From contig NZ_CP093845.1 in assembly GCF_024732245.1 (NCBI RefSeq), positions 310,001-374,000 of the forward strand: 64,000 nucleotides of DNA. Direction: 5' to 3'. Each line of letters begins with the position of its first letter. Position 1 is the first letter of the stretch. Both the position numbers and the translations under genes were made by a program. Source of the stretch: Dietzia sp. B32 (GTDB lineage Bacteria; Actinomycetota; Actinomycetes; Mycobacteriales; Mycobacteriaceae). Of the stretch, positions 48,757 through 57,265 are shown one piece after another. Below the pieces are notes generated by a model. The model had not been told where the DNA came from and ran no database searches. It saw only the letters and a list, made by a program, of their open reading frames with translations.

Positions 48757-50852
48757 ACTCGCTCCGCGGTCGGGACGTCGTTGCGGCGTGAGTTGACCCA
48801 GTACGAGATCTTGTCCATCGCGGCGTTCCGCGAGACCCCGTTGAGCTGCGTCCCGTCGGGGAACCGGAAGCTCACCGCGCCCGCCTCGACGTCGCGGTCA
48901 CCGGCCAGGAGCATGAACGGGACCTTGCCGGTGGTGTGGTTGCGGATCTTCTTCTGCATCCGCTCGTCGGAGACGTCGAGCTCGGCCCGGATACCGCGCC
49001 CGCGGAGCTCGTCGATCACGTCCTCGAGGTGCTTCTCGTGCGCCTCCGCCACGGGGATACCCACCACCTGCACCGGCGCGAGCCACGCGGGGAACAGCCC
49101 GGCGTAGTGCTCGAGCAGGACCGCGAAGAACCGCTCGATCGAGCCGAAGAGCGCGCGGTGGATCATCACCGGCCGCTTCTTGGTGCCGTCCGCGGCGTTG
49201 TAGGTCAGGTCGAACAGCTCGGGCAGGTTGAAGTCCAACTGGACCGTCGACATCTGCCACGTACGCCCGATCGCGTCACGCGCCTGGACGGAGATCTTGG
49301 GGCCGTAGAAGGCGGCCCCGCCCGGGTCCGGGACCAGCTCGAGGCCGGAGTTCGTCGCCACCCGACGCAGCGTGTCCGTCGCGCGCTCCCAGATTTCGTC
49401 GCCGCCGACGTACTTCTCCGGGTCCTTGGTCGACAGCTCGAGGTAGAAGTCCTCGAGGCCGTAGTCGCGCAGGAGCGAGATGATGAAGGACAGCACGGAG
49501 GCGATCTCGCCCTCCATCTGCTCCTCGGTGCAGTAGATGTGGGCGTCGTCCTGGGTGAAGCCGCGGGCGCGGGTCAGGCCGTGGATCACGCCGGACTTCT
49601 CGTACCGGTAGACCGTGCCGAACTCGAACATCCGCAGTGGCAGTTCGCGGTACGAGCGGCCGCGGGAATCGAAGACCAGGTTGTGCATGGGGCAGTTCAT
49701 GGGCTTGACGTAGTAGTCCTGCCCCGGCTTGGTCTCCTTGCCGTCCGCGTCGTATTCGGCGTCCAGGACCATGGGGGGGAACATCCCCTCCGAGTACCAG
49801 CTGAGGTGCTGCGACTTGCGGAACAGGTCGCCCTTGGTCACGTGCGGGGTGTTGACGAGTGAGTACCCCGCGGACAGGTGGCGCCGGAGGGAGTGCTGCT
49901 CCATCTCATTGCGGATGATCCCGCCACGGGGGTGGAACACCGGGAACCCGGACCCGATCTCGTCGGGGAAGCTGAACAGGTCCAGCTCGGTCCCGAGCCG
50001 ACGGTGGTCGCGCTTCTCCGCCTCGGCGAGCCTGTCGAGGTAGGCGTCCATGGCCTCGGTGCTCTCCCAGGCCGTGCCGTAGATCCGCTGGAGACCGGCG
50101 TTGTTCTGATCGCCCCGCCAGTAGGCAGCGGACGAGCGCGTGAGTGTGAACGCGGGGATGAACTTGGTGGTGGGCGTGTGCGGGCCGCGGCACAGATCCG
50201 ACCAGATGACCTCGCCCGTGCGGGGGTTGAGGTTGTCGTAGGCGGTCAGTGCACCCGCGCCGACCTCCATGATCTCGGAGTCCTCGAGCGCCACCGCACC
50301 GTCGGCGTCACCGGCGTCCGCCCGGCCCTTGTCCTCGACCAGCTCGAGCTTGTACGGCTCGCCCGCCAGCTCGGTGCGCGCCTCGTCGAGCGAGGCGTAC
50401 TCCCGCCGCGAGAAGCGCTGGCCGGCCTTGATGATCTTCTTCATCCGCTTCTCGAGGTCCTTGAGGTCCTCGGGCGTGAAGGGCTCGGCCACGTCGAAGT
50501 CGTAGTAGAAGCCGTTCTCGATCGGCGGACCGATCCCCAGCTTGGCCTCGGGAAACTTGTCCTGCACCGCCTGGGCGAGCACGTGCGCGCACGAATGCCG
50601 GATCACCGACCGGCCGTCCTCCGAATCGGCGCGGACCAGTTCGACCTCGGTGTCCTCGGCGGGCGCCCAGGACAGGTCCCGGAGGGTCCCCTCCGGATCC
50701 CGCACCACGACGATCGTCTCCGGGCCGCTGCGCGACTGCAGCTCCCGCTCGGCGAGGATCTTGCCCGCGGGCTCACCGGCCGGGACGACGGTCGTCACAG
50801 GGGCCGCACCCGTCGCGTCGACATCGGTTTCCGGAATGCGGTTCTCGGACAC
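48753..50852 (-). CDS. thrS: Threonyl-tRNA synthetase
   Basis: Charges tRNA-Thr and edits serine. The 699 residues comprise an N-terminal TGS-like region, editing domain with HSCAH (86-90), catalytic core with zinc ligands ([29 protein letters not shown]) and the anticodon-binding C-terminus. It heads the thrS-HIT-pgsA-acyltransferase-pimA chain. The Shine-Dalgarno lies inside a perfect 10-bp palindrome GGAGATCTCC (50857-50866), which could hide the ribosome site. Confidence 0.96.
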   Translation of the reverse strand: MSENRIPETDVDATGAAPVTTVVPAGEPAGKILAERELQSRSGPETIVVVRDPEGTLRDLSWAPAEDTEVELVRADSEDGRSVIRHSCAHVLAQAVQDKFPEAKLGIGPPIENGFYYDFDVAEPFTPEDLKDLEKRMKKIIKAGQRFSRREYASLDEARTELAGEPYKLELVEDKGRADAGDADGAVALEDSEIMEVGAGALTAYDNLNPRTGEVIWSDLCRGPHTPTTKFIPAFTLTRSSAAYWRGDQNNAGLQRIYGTAWESTEAMDAYLDRLAEAEKRDHRRLGTELDLFSFPDEIGSGFPVFHPRGGIIRNEMEQHSLRRHLSAGYSLVNTPHVTKGDLFRKSQHLSWYSEGMFPPMVLDAEYDADGKETKPGQDYYVKPMNCPMHNLVFDSRGRSYRELPLRMFEFGTVYRYEKSGVIHGLTRARGFTQDDAHIYCTEEQMEGEIASVLSFIISLLRDYGLEDFYLELSTKDPEKYVGGDEIWERATDTLRRVATNSGLELVPDPGGAAFYGPKISVQARDAIGRTWQMSTVQLDFNLPELFDLTYNAADGTKKRPVMIHRALFGSIERFFAVLLEHYAGLFPAWLAPVQVVGIPVAEAHEKHLEDVIDELRGRGIRAELDVSDERMQKKIRNHTTGKVPFMLLAGDRDVEAGAVSFRFPDGTQLNGVSRNAAMDKISYWVNSRRNDVPTAERV

Positions 50853-50994
50853 GGGGGGAGATCTCCTCGGGCAGTGGACGTCGGGTGCCGGTGGGCCACC
50901 CGGGCTGACACCGGTCCACGACAGGGACCGGGCCGGTCCATGCTACCCGGGGCCCTCACGGAATCCCGGACCGCGGCGCGACGTTGCACCCGTC

Positions 50995-51654
50995 ATGCGC
51001 ATTGACATCTGGTCCGACGTCGTCTGTCCGTTCTGTTGGATCGGCAAGCGGCACCTCGAGGCGGCACTGGAGAAGTTCCGTGCGCGACACCCCGAGATCA
51101 GGGTGGAGGTGGTGTGGCGGGCCTACGAACTCGACCCGTCCGCTCCCCGCGTCGAAGGGGACGAGCCGACAGAGACGAGCGCACAGATGCTCTCGCGCAA
51201 GTACGGGATGTCTCTCGCCGAGGCGGAGGCCGGGCAGGAGCAGATGGCCGCCCGGTTCACCGAACTCGGTCTGGACTTCGACTGGCGGTCCGCGCGAATC
51301 TGTTCGACCTTCGACGCCCACCGCCTGGCCGCCCTGTCCGCCGAGCACGGACGGGCGGACGCGGTGGACGAGGCCCTGCGACGCGCCCACTTCACCGAGG
51401 GACGGGCGATCTCGGACCCGGCGGTGCTCCATCAGATCGGGGTCGGGGCCGGGTTACCCGCAGAGGAGGTCGACCGGGTGCTCCGTGGGGACGCGTACGC
51501 CGACCGGGTGCACCGCGACGTCGAGACGGCCCGCGGTCTCGGGGTCCGGGGGGTGCCGTTCTTCGTGTTCGACCACCGACTCGCCGTCAGCGGGGCCCAG
51601 CCGGTCGAGGTGTTCGACCGGGCACTGGAGCAAGCGGCGGCTGCGGAGATCTGA
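50995..51654 (+). CDS. DsbA-family oxidoreductase (FrnE-like)
   Basis: Thioredoxin-fold protein of 219 residues with CPFC (C11-C14) in WSDVVCPFCWIGKRH, a helical insertion, and the cis-proline loop GVRGVPFFVFD. No signal peptide, so it acts in the cytoplasm, probably with mycothiol or other thiols. ATG at 50995 matches the FrnE N-terminus (MRIDIWSD). It is convergent with the mau-type operon, separated by a terminator hairpin, and is probably not part of it. Confidence 0.9.
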   Translation: MRIDIWSDVVCPFCWIGKRHLEAALEKFRARHPEIRVEVVWRAYELDPSAPRVEGDEPTETSAQMLSRKYGMSLAEAEAGQEQMAARFTELGLDFDWRSARICSTFDAHRLAALSAEHGRADAVDEALRRAHFTEGRAISDPAVLHQIGVGAGLPAEEVDRVLRGDAYADRVHRDVETARGLGVRGVPFFVFDHRLAVSGAQPVEVFDRALEQAAAAEI

Positions 51655-51715
51655 GTCCTCGCCGAGCTCGTACACACCACCGGGCCCGTACCCACCACTG
51701 AGCCCGCACGCACCG

Positions 51716-51754
51716 CCGGGCGCCCGTCCCGCTGTCCGCGGATCGGGCGCCCGG
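51716..51754. terminator. Bidirectional hairpin between frnE-like gene and mau operon
   Basis: CCGGGCGCCCG (51716-51726) and CGGGCGCCCGG (51744-51754) form a perfect 11-bp stem around 17 nt, between the two convergent stops. Each arm is itself nearly palindromic. Likely terminator of the mau-type operon on the minus strand. Confidence 0.65.
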
Positions 51755-51774
51755 TCGTGCGGGGTGCCGCTATG

Positions 51775-52701
51775 TCACATCGCCAACGCCGCCGCGCCGA
51801 AACCGGCGAGGGCCACGAGGCCCGAGCCCGCGGCGAGCTGGACCATGCGGTCCGCGGCCATGCACTTGAGCAGGAAGTCGCCCATCGTGCCGCCCTGCCG
51901 CTGGTGCGCGATCGCGAGGGCGGACGGCCCGCACCTGCCGATCGAGACCGCCGCGAACAGAGCCGCGCCGAGAACGGGGTTGGCGAGGGCGATCGCGCCC
52001 AGGAACAGCAGGTAGTAGGCGCTGGAGCGGATGAAGATCATGAACCCGGGCCCGATGAGCGTGCCGAAGTAGAACGACACCCGCATCGGACGACCGACCC
52101 GGCGCAGATGGCGGGGCAGCTGCTGACGTCGCATCGGCGTCGGCATCCGCAGCAGACCGGTCTCGTGGAGGCCGTACAGGAACGCCAGCGAGGCCCATCC
52201 CGCCAGCAGCGGGGCCACCGGGGCCGGCCCGACCACGGACTGGACGGCCATTCCCACGAGGCCCAGGCCCGCACCGACCGGCAGAGCGGTGAGCAACGAG
52301 CCCGCGAGGTGGGCACCGAGACGGCTCAGGGCGGAGCCGTCACCGGGCCGGTCCGCCTGCTTGGGGGCGGCGACGACCCCTGCCACGGACATGCCGCAGG
52401 TGGACCAGTTCGCCGCGACGGCGGTGAGAGCGGCGGCGCCGACGACGCCGACCGTGAGTGCGACCGGCGCCGAGAGGCCACCGACGGCACCGACGGCGAC
52501 CGCGGCGCCCACGCCGGCCGCCAGGGAGGCCGCGGCGACGCCCACGCGCTTGCCCAGGCTGATCGCCCGGCCCATACGTGGCCGGATGCCCGGGCGGTCG
52601 CCCAGGTCGAGATCGGAGATGTCGGGCACGCTGGCTGTGGCGACGCCCTCCACGGATGACGGCGCCGCGAGGTGCGGTGCCGTGGTCTGGATACTTGTCA
52701 T
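51775..52701 (-). CDS. mauF: MauF-like polytopic membrane protein, last gene of the mau-type operon
   Basis: A 308-residue protein with a soluble N-terminus (about 45 residues) and roughly six to seven membrane helices. Two single cysteines sit in similar contexts, C102 in NWSTCGMS and C257 in IGRCGPS, far apart in sequence. This resembles the paired membrane cysteines of CcdA/DsbD-type thiol transporters, to which MauF is related. In Gram-negative mau clusters MauF is required for active methylamine dehydrogenase. The assignment rests on context, size, topology and the cysteines, not on an alignment. GAGGAGG precedes the ATG. It follows the second cupredoxin after 91 bp. Confidence 0.55.
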   Translation of the reverse strand: MTSIQTTAPHLAAPSSVEGVATASVPDISDLDLGDRPGIRPRMGRAISLGKRVGVAAASLAAGVGAAVAVGAVGGLSAPVALTVGVVGAAALTAVAANWSTCGMSVAGVVAAPKQADRPGDGSALSRLGAHLAGSLLTALPVGAGLGLVGMAVQSVVGPAPVAPLLAGWASLAFLYGLHETGLLRMPTPMRRQQLPRHLRRVGRPMRVSFYFGTLIGPGFMIFIRSSAYYLLFLGAIALANPVLGAALFAAVSIGRCGPSALAIAHQRQGGTMGDFLLKCMAADRMVQLAAGSGLVALAGFGAAALAM

Positions 52702-52792
52702 GGTGTTCCTCCTCGGTGATGGTGGATATCGACCCGGTATCGGGGGTTGGTGGATTCAGGGGCAGGAGCCCGGCGGGGGTGGTCCCGTCCGA

Positions 52793-53155
52793 TCAGGCCC
52801 GCGGTTCGACGACCACGGTCCCGACCATCTGGGGGTGGATCGAGCAGGTGACCCGGTAGACACCCGGGTCGGCGAACGTGATCCGGTGCTCGCCCTCGGC
52901 GCGGAAGCCGGCGTTGCCGTCGACGCCTTCCACGACCACGTCGTGGAAGGTCCCGCCGTCGTCGTAGAACCATGCGACCTCGTCTCCGGCGGTGAGATGG
53001 ATCTCCCGGGGTTCGAAGGCGACGTTGCGGACCGTGACCCTGGTGGGCTCTGTCTGCGTGGAGCAGCCGGCGCCCGCCGTCAGGACCCCGGCCAGGACGA
53101 GGAGCCCGACCGCTGCCGACCGGCCCGGACGACGCGTCCGTTCGGCGGGGCTCAT
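52793..53155 (-). CDS. Second amicyanin-like cupredoxin lipoprotein
   Basis: A 120-residue blue-copper protein. A basic N-terminus and hydrophobic stretch end in a lipobox at C31 (TAGAGC), so it is predicted to be lipid-anchored outside the membrane. Type 1 copper ligands are H71 (GTFHDVV), C104, H107 and M110 (VTCSIHPQM), with the short amicyanin-like C-x2-H-x2-M loop. The ATG overlaps the stop of the amicyanin gene (ATGA). Two cupredoxins in tandem suggest a relay from the dehydrogenase to an acceptor such as the operon's multicopper oxidase. Confidence 0.88.
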   Translation of the reverse strand: MSPAERTRRPGRSAAVGLLVLAGVLTAGAGCSTQTEPTRVTVRNVAFEPREIHLTAGDEVAWFYDDGGTFHDVVVEGVDGNAGFRAEGEHRITFADPGVYRVTCSIHPQMVGTVVVEPRA

Positions 53156-53511
53156 CCCTCGACGATGACCTGCCCGGTCATCTGCGGATGGGGGGTGCAG
53201 TGGTAGCCGTACTCCCCCGGCGTGTCGAAGGTCTGGGTGTAGCTGCCCTCCGTCTGCAGTTCCGAGACGAACTCGATCCCGGAGTCGTCGTCGGAGGCCA
53301 CATCGTGGGGTAGGGAGGCCTCCCAGACCCACTCGACCGAATCGCCGGGTTGGATCGTCACCACGGGGGGCTCGAAGCTCATGTCCTTCACGTGGACCCG
53401 GACGGTCTCACCCGACGCTGTCGATCCGGATCCCCCGTCCGACGAGCAGCCGGTGGCGAACAGAACCGCGGACAAGGCCAGCGCGGCGATCTTGGTGGTG
53501 CGATGCAACAT
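53152..53511 (-). CDS. mauC: Amicyanin-type cupredoxin lipoprotein
   Basis: A 119-residue type 1 copper protein. Signal peptide with lipobox at C22 (FATGC). Copper ligands H69 (LPHDVA), C105, H108 and M111. The ligand loop YHCTPHPQM is almost identical to that of Paracoccus amicyanin (YHCTPHPFM), the physiological electron acceptor of methylamine dehydrogenase. Gram-negative amicyanins are soluble periplasmic proteins, and this one is predicted to be lipid-anchored. GAGAGG precedes the ATG. It lies 6 bp after the multicopper oxidase stop. Confidence 0.92.
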   Translation of the reverse strand: MLHRTTKIAALALSAVLFATGCSSDGGSGSTASGETVRVHVKDMSFEPPVVTIQPGDSVEWVWEASLPHDVASDDDSGIEFVSELQTEGSYTQTFDTPGEYGYHCTPHPQMTGQVIVEG

Positions 53512-53517
53512 CAGTTG

Positions 53518-55110
53518 TCACCTCTCGTAGTAGAAGTTGGTCGTCATACCGGCGTCCAGGTGGTAGGCGTTGTGGCAGTGGAACATCCACGCACCCGGGT
53601 TGTCGGCGTCGAACTCGAAGGCGAGGTCCTGGCCGGGGTGGATGATGACCGTGTCCCGCCGCAGCCCGCCGTACGCCGGCACCCCGAAGGTGTGCCCGTG
53701 TAGGTGCATGGGGTGCCACATGGTCGTCTTGTTGGTCATCTCCACGCGGATCCGCTCACCGGTCTTCATGGACACCTTCCCCACGTCGGGCCCGGCGATC
53801 CCCCAGACGTAGTCCGCCGGCGACTGGATCAGTTCCAACCGGAACGTCCTGTCCACAGGTCGCTCCGGGAGCTTCGAGGCCTCCGTTGCGGCGAGGTCGG
53901 CATCCTGCACAGGTGTAGTGCCGAGTTCGTCGATATCCCCCGACCGCGAGGGATCGATCGTCGTGACCGAGTCCCTCGTCCGAAGGGTCGTGGCCACGAA
54001 GTCCTCCGACCCCTCCACACGGGCGACGATCGGCCATGTCCCGGAGTCCACGTCCACGAGGACATCGACCCGCTGCGCCATCCCCACGAGAACGGACCGG
54101 GCCTCCACCGGTCGACACGGGAACCCGTCGGTCTCGACGACACGTATCGTCCGACCGCCGACCGCCACCCGGTAGGGGGTCTCCGCCGCCGCGTTGATGA
54201 TGCGCAGACGGACGGTGGAGCGCGGCGGCACCGTCAGCGGGTCGGCGTCCTCCGAGGGACGCCCGTTGAGGAGGTGCAACGGGTAGGCGATGTGCTGGGT
54301 CATCCCCCCGAGCGCCGCGGACTCGGGATGGGGTCCGGCGGTTCGGGCGAGCGCATCCGGATCGACCGCACGGGCGGCGGCCGTGGTGCTCGAACCGTGT
54401 CCGGAGTGTCCGCCGTGACCGGAGTGACCCCCGAGCGCGGGGTTGAGCGCCCGGAGCAGTTCGTCGGGTGACGGGCCGAAACCCACGGTCCAGTCGTCGA
54501 TCACCAGGACGTGGTCGACATCGGCGCCATACTGGTCCTGCGGGTCCTCGACGACGAGGGCCCCGAGCATTGCCTCGTCCGCCTGGAGACCGGAGTGGGA
54601 GTGATACCAGTACGTTCCCGGGTGCGGAAGGGTGAACGAGTACTCGAATTCCCCGCCCGGGGCCACCGTCTCACCGGTGAGCGGAGGCGCCCCGTCCATG
54701 TCGTTTCGGAGCTGGATGCCGTGCCAGTGGATGATCGTCTCCTCGTCGAGGAGATTGGTGTGGCGGACCCGGAGTCGGTCCCCGAGCGACGCCCGGATCT
54801 CCGGACCCACAGGGCCCTCGCCGTAGGCCTTCGCCGTCACCTGTCGGCCTGCCAGGCCGAAGGTGGCAGCGACCGCCGGCACGGCCACGTCCACGACCCG
54901 ACCGGAGCTGAACCGGGCGGCTTCCGCCTCCCCGACCTCCGGATCGGAGTAGCCGATGCGGTCCGATGCCCGGATCGCGGACGTGACCGCCGCCTCCGCA
55001 CCACAGGCGGCCATGGCCAACCCCACGCCGCCCAGACCCAGGGCGGCGAGGAATGCCCGGCGGTTGACGTCAGGGGCCAGGGTGGGCAGGACACCCGTGG
55101 TGCGCCCCAT
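53518..55110 (-). CDS. Multicopper oxidase (laccase/CopA-like), Tat lipoprotein, in mau-type operon
   Basis: Three-cupredoxin-domain oxidase, 530 residues, that couples one-electron oxidations to four-electron reduction of O2. All copper ligands are present: HWHG (H128, H130), HSH (H170, H172), HPMHLHGH (H466, H469, H471) and HCHNAYHLDAGM (H511, C512, H513, H517, M522). The N-terminus combines a Tat motif NRRAFLAAL (R17-R18) with a lipobox at C36 (MAAC), so it is exported folded and then lipidated. A histidine-rich GGHSGHGGHSGHG segment (227-239) may bind extra copper. The ATG shares one base with the mauB stop (TGATG), which ties it tightly to the dehydrogenase. It could be the terminal oxidase for the cupredoxins, a TTQ-maturation oxidase, or a copper-handling protein. 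Confidence 0.93.
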   Translation of the reverse strand: MGRTTGVLPTLAPDVNRRAFLAALGLGGVGLAMAACGAEAAVTSAIRASDRIGYSDPEVGEAEAARFSSGRVVDVAVPAVAATFGLAGRQVTAKAYGEGPVGPEIRASLGDRLRVRHTNLLDEETIIHWHGIQLRNDMDGAPPLTGETVAPGGEFEYSFTLPHPGTYWYHSHSGLQADEAMLGALVVEDPQDQYGADVDHVLVIDDWTVGFGPSPDELLRALNPALGGHSGHGGHSGHGSSTTAAARAVDPDALARTAGPHPESAALGGMTQHIAYPLHLLNGRPSEDADPLTVPPRSTVRLRIINAAAETPYRVAVGGRTIRVVETDGFPCRPVEARSVLVGMAQRVDVLVDVDSGTWPIVARVEGSEDFVATTLRTRDSVTTIDPSRSGDIDELGTTPVQDADLAATEASKLPERPVDRTFRLELIQSPADYVWGIAGPDVGKVSMKTGERIRVEMTNKTTMWHPMHLHGHTFGVPAYGGLRRDTVIIHPGQDLAFEFDADNPGAWMFHCHNAYHLDAGMTTNFYYER

Positions 55111-56471
55111 CAGCCGGCCCGCCGTTCCGGGGCCCGGAGTCCGCTCACGCCGTCGGAGCCGCCGGCGTGGCCCGTGACGGTCACGGTCGACACGACCTGT
55201 CCGGTCGCGGGGTCGATGCCGACGACCGTCGGCAGGTCCTTGCCCTCGTCGTCACCCTCACCCGGGGCGGTCCCCAGGACGTAGAGGACCGACCCGTCGA
55301 GGTTGTAGGACACCGAATCGATGGAGGCCAGCCCCAGCTTCTCGAGGTCGAGGTTCTGGGTCTCCCGCGCCCCGTCGACGTCGAACAACCGGATCCTCAC
55401 CAGGTCTCCCCCGTTGGCGGAGTGCGGGTGGATCTCCGTGTCGGTGTACTCGACGAAGAACTGTCGCCCGTCCGGGCGGACGCCGTTCTTGTGGAAACGG
55501 CCGTCCTCGCGACCGACATTGCCGACGGGCGTGACCTCCTCGGTGGGCAGACCGTCGGAGAAGTCGAACAGGTACACGTCGCCCGCTTCGTTGATGAGGA
55601 AACCGGAGGCGATCTCCTCGGCGAAGTGCCCCTCGCGAGCGGACGTGAAGTCCTCCGGGAGTACCTCCGACCGCCCGGTCTCGCTGATCTTCCCGTCGGA
55701 GTCGATCGTCAGCTCGATGAGCTCGCGGGAGTTCTCACAGACCGAGTAGATCTTGTCGCCCACCGGCCAGGTGAACGGCCCGCACCCGAGGATCTGCTGT
55801 TCCCCGGAGAGCACGCCCCGGTCGAGATCGACGACACGCGGTCCGAAGAGCTGGTCGTCCCACGACGTCATGTAGCGGCCACCGACACTGACGGTGTGTG
55901 AGCCCTCCCGGGAGTGGAAACGCACGTGTCGGGGAAGCAGTACCTCGGCGGGCTCGAGGAGGTTCCCGGAGTACGTCGAGACCGTGTAGTCGGCCTGTCC
56001 GCGCGACCCACGGGGCGCCCACACCTCGAACGCCACCGCCTGGGGTTCGGACGCGTCGTCGGAGGTGAAGACGTGGACCACGTCGTCCCAGATGGCGTGC
56101 CCGGTGGTGATCCGGGTCTTGACCACGCCGTCGGCCGGATCGAACGCGGCGTACACCGTCTCGTTGTCGCGGGATTCGGTCGCGACCATCCAGTCCTCCC
56201 CGATCGGGGTGACCTCCGCGGTGTACGGCTTGTTGGGGTCGGCGCCGACCTCGCCGAGTTCCTGGTCGTCGTCCCCGAGCGCCGCGTTGGACGGCGGCAG
56301 GGTGACCTCGGGCACGTTGGGGAACCCATACGTGGTGGCGACGCCGTTGGCTACGTCGAACTCCTCGCCCGACTCGGTGGAATCGCTGCCGGACGAACAT
56401 CCGACGAGCATCAGCGCCGTGGCGGTGGCGAGCGACATACCCGCCAGCCGGGTGGTCGTGAACATCTTCAT
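55110..56471 (-). CDS. mauB: Methylamine/aralkylamine dehydrogenase heavy chain, lipoprotein
   Basis: Large subunit of the TTQ amine dehydrogenase, a seven-bladed beta-propeller that shapes the substrate channel to the light-chain TTQ. The 453 residues from the ATG (behind AAGGAC) contain propeller-like repeats such as VYAAFDPADGVVKTRI, RVVDLDRGVLSG, YLFDFSDGLP, IRLFDVDGARETQNL and VVGIDPATGQVVSTV. The N-terminus has a lipobox at C25 (LMLVGC), whereas Gram-negative MauB is a soluble periplasmic protein. Anchoring would hold the complex at the cell surface. It lies 20 bp after mauA. Substrate (methylamine or a larger amine) cannot be told from the sequence. Confidence 0.88.
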   Translation of the reverse strand: MKMFTTTRLAGMSLATATALMLVGCSSGSDSTESGEEFDVANGVATTYGFPNVPEVTLPPSNAALGDDDQELGEVGADPNKPYTAEVTPIGEDWMVATESRDNETVYAAFDPADGVVKTRITTGHAIWDDVVHVFTSDDASEPQAVAFEVWAPRGSRGQADYTVSTYSGNLLEPAEVLLPRHVRFHSREGSHTVSVGGRYMTSWDDQLFGPRVVDLDRGVLSGEQQILGCGPFTWPVGDKIYSVCENSRELIELTIDSDGKISETGRSEVLPEDFTSAREGHFAEEIASGFLINEAGDVYLFDFSDGLPTEEVTPVGNVGREDGRFHKNGVRPDGRQFFVEYTDTEIHPHSANGGDLVRIRLFDVDGARETQNLDLEKLGLASIDSVSYNLDGSVLYVLGTAPGEGDDEGKDLPTVVGIDPATGQVVSTVTVTGHAGGSDGVSGLRAPERRAG

Positions 56472-56491
56472 GGGGTGTCCTTTCCGGCCGG

Positions 56492-57196
56492 TCAACGGGC
56501 GCCGGCGCCGACGCGGGGCCGGGTCGCGTTGTTGGTCTGGCAGTCCTCGCCGATGATCGGCGCGAGGGTGCAGGTGTAGGACTGGGACTCATCCGAGACG
56601 CACCAGATGATCTCCTGGTCGAAGCTGCCGGAGACGGGGTTGTACATGACCGCCTGGGCATCCGGCTCTCCGCAGTACGTGGTCGAGCAGCGAGGCGCTC
56701 CACAGCAGTCGTAGTAGGCGATGAGGTAGGTCTTGCCGTTCTCGGGATGCGTGCAGCATCCGACCCAGTACTCGGCGCCCGGCTTGGAGCCGGGGGCGCA
56801 GGTGGACACTCCGCCACCGGCGCAAGACGGACACGGGCGGCCGTCCATGTTGCACCAGCGCCAGTAGTTGCACTCGGTGGGATCCTTGCCGTCGTACGTG
56901 GGCAGCAGGTCATCGCCCGCACCGAACGGCGTCATCTTGGTGGCACCGGCCGACGGCGTCGCCGCGGGGGGTTCCTGTGCCATCGCCTTGGGGTCGCGGG
57001 TGACGGGCAGGGCCCCGACGAGTGCGACGCCGGAGACGCCCATCGTCCACGTGGCCATCCGGGACAACACGGACCGGCGGGACGTCCTCTCGGACAGCCT
57101 CCGGGAGACCTTGCTGATCGCGGAGCCGCCGCCGCCGGCCAGCCATTCGGCGTGTTCGCTCAACCGTTGTTGGTCGGAGTCTTCGATGTGGACCAC
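56492..57196 (-). CDS. mauA: Methylamine dehydrogenase-type light chain with TTQ cofactor residues
   Basis: Catalytic small subunit that carries tryptophan tryptophylquinone. Using Paracoccus numbering, the cross-linked tryptophans W57 and W108 correspond to W144 (AEYWVGCC) and W198 (EIIWCVS). The catalytic base D76 is D163 (LIAYYDCCG), D32 is D118 (CNMDG) and T122 is T210 (YTCTLAPIIG). The mature part is packed with cysteines, 14 against 12 in Paracoccus; the additional ones are C147 and C219. A long N-terminus (about 39 residues) leads to a Tat motif SRRSVL (R40-R41), a hydrophobic core and AMA before the mature chain. The GTG follows AAAGGA. Family membership is secure, but substrate is not. 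Confidence 0.93.
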   Translation of the reverse strand: MVHIEDSDQQRLSEHAEWLAGGGGSAISKVSRRLSERTSRRSVLSRMATWTMGVSGVALVGALPVTRDPKAMAQEPPAATPSAGATKMTPFGAGDDLLPTYDGKDPTECNYWRWCNMDGRPCPSCAGGGVSTCAPGSKPGAEYWVGCCTHPENGKTYLIAYYDCCGAPRCSTTYCGEPDAQAVMYNPVSGSFDQEIIWCVSDESQSYTCTLAPIIGEDCQTNNATRPRVGAGAR

Positions 57197-57238
57197 GGTT
57201 CATTCCTTTCGTTTCGGGTGGGGGGTGATCTCGTGGGC

Positions 57239-57260
57239 CCGGACGCGACCTGCGTCCCGG
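57239..57260 (-). other. Hairpin in the mauD-mauA gap
   Basis: GGACGC (57241-57246) and GCGTCC (57252-57257) pair around a 5-nt loop, extended by C-G pairs with one bulge. It is 43 bp before the mauA start. A role in mRNA stability or in setting mauA output relative to mauD is possible. Confidence 0.35.
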
Positions 57261-57265
57261 TGGGC

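Noticed and set aside
50853-50994. T-box leader upstream of thrS
   Set aside because: There are GC-rich stems but no T-box sequence or specifier loop I can recognise in the 142-bp gap.
50995-51654. DsbA/FrnE-like gene as part of the mau-type system for light-chain disulfides
   Set aside because: It is on the opposite strand, convergent, separated by a terminator, and has no export signal, whereas the disulfides form outside the membrane.
51655-51775. Attachment-site repeat of the tRNA-Val(CAC) 3' end flanking the mau-type operon
   Set aside because: I looked for GGGTTCGAACCAGTG-like sequence near the far end of the operon and saw none; no integrase or transposase is present.
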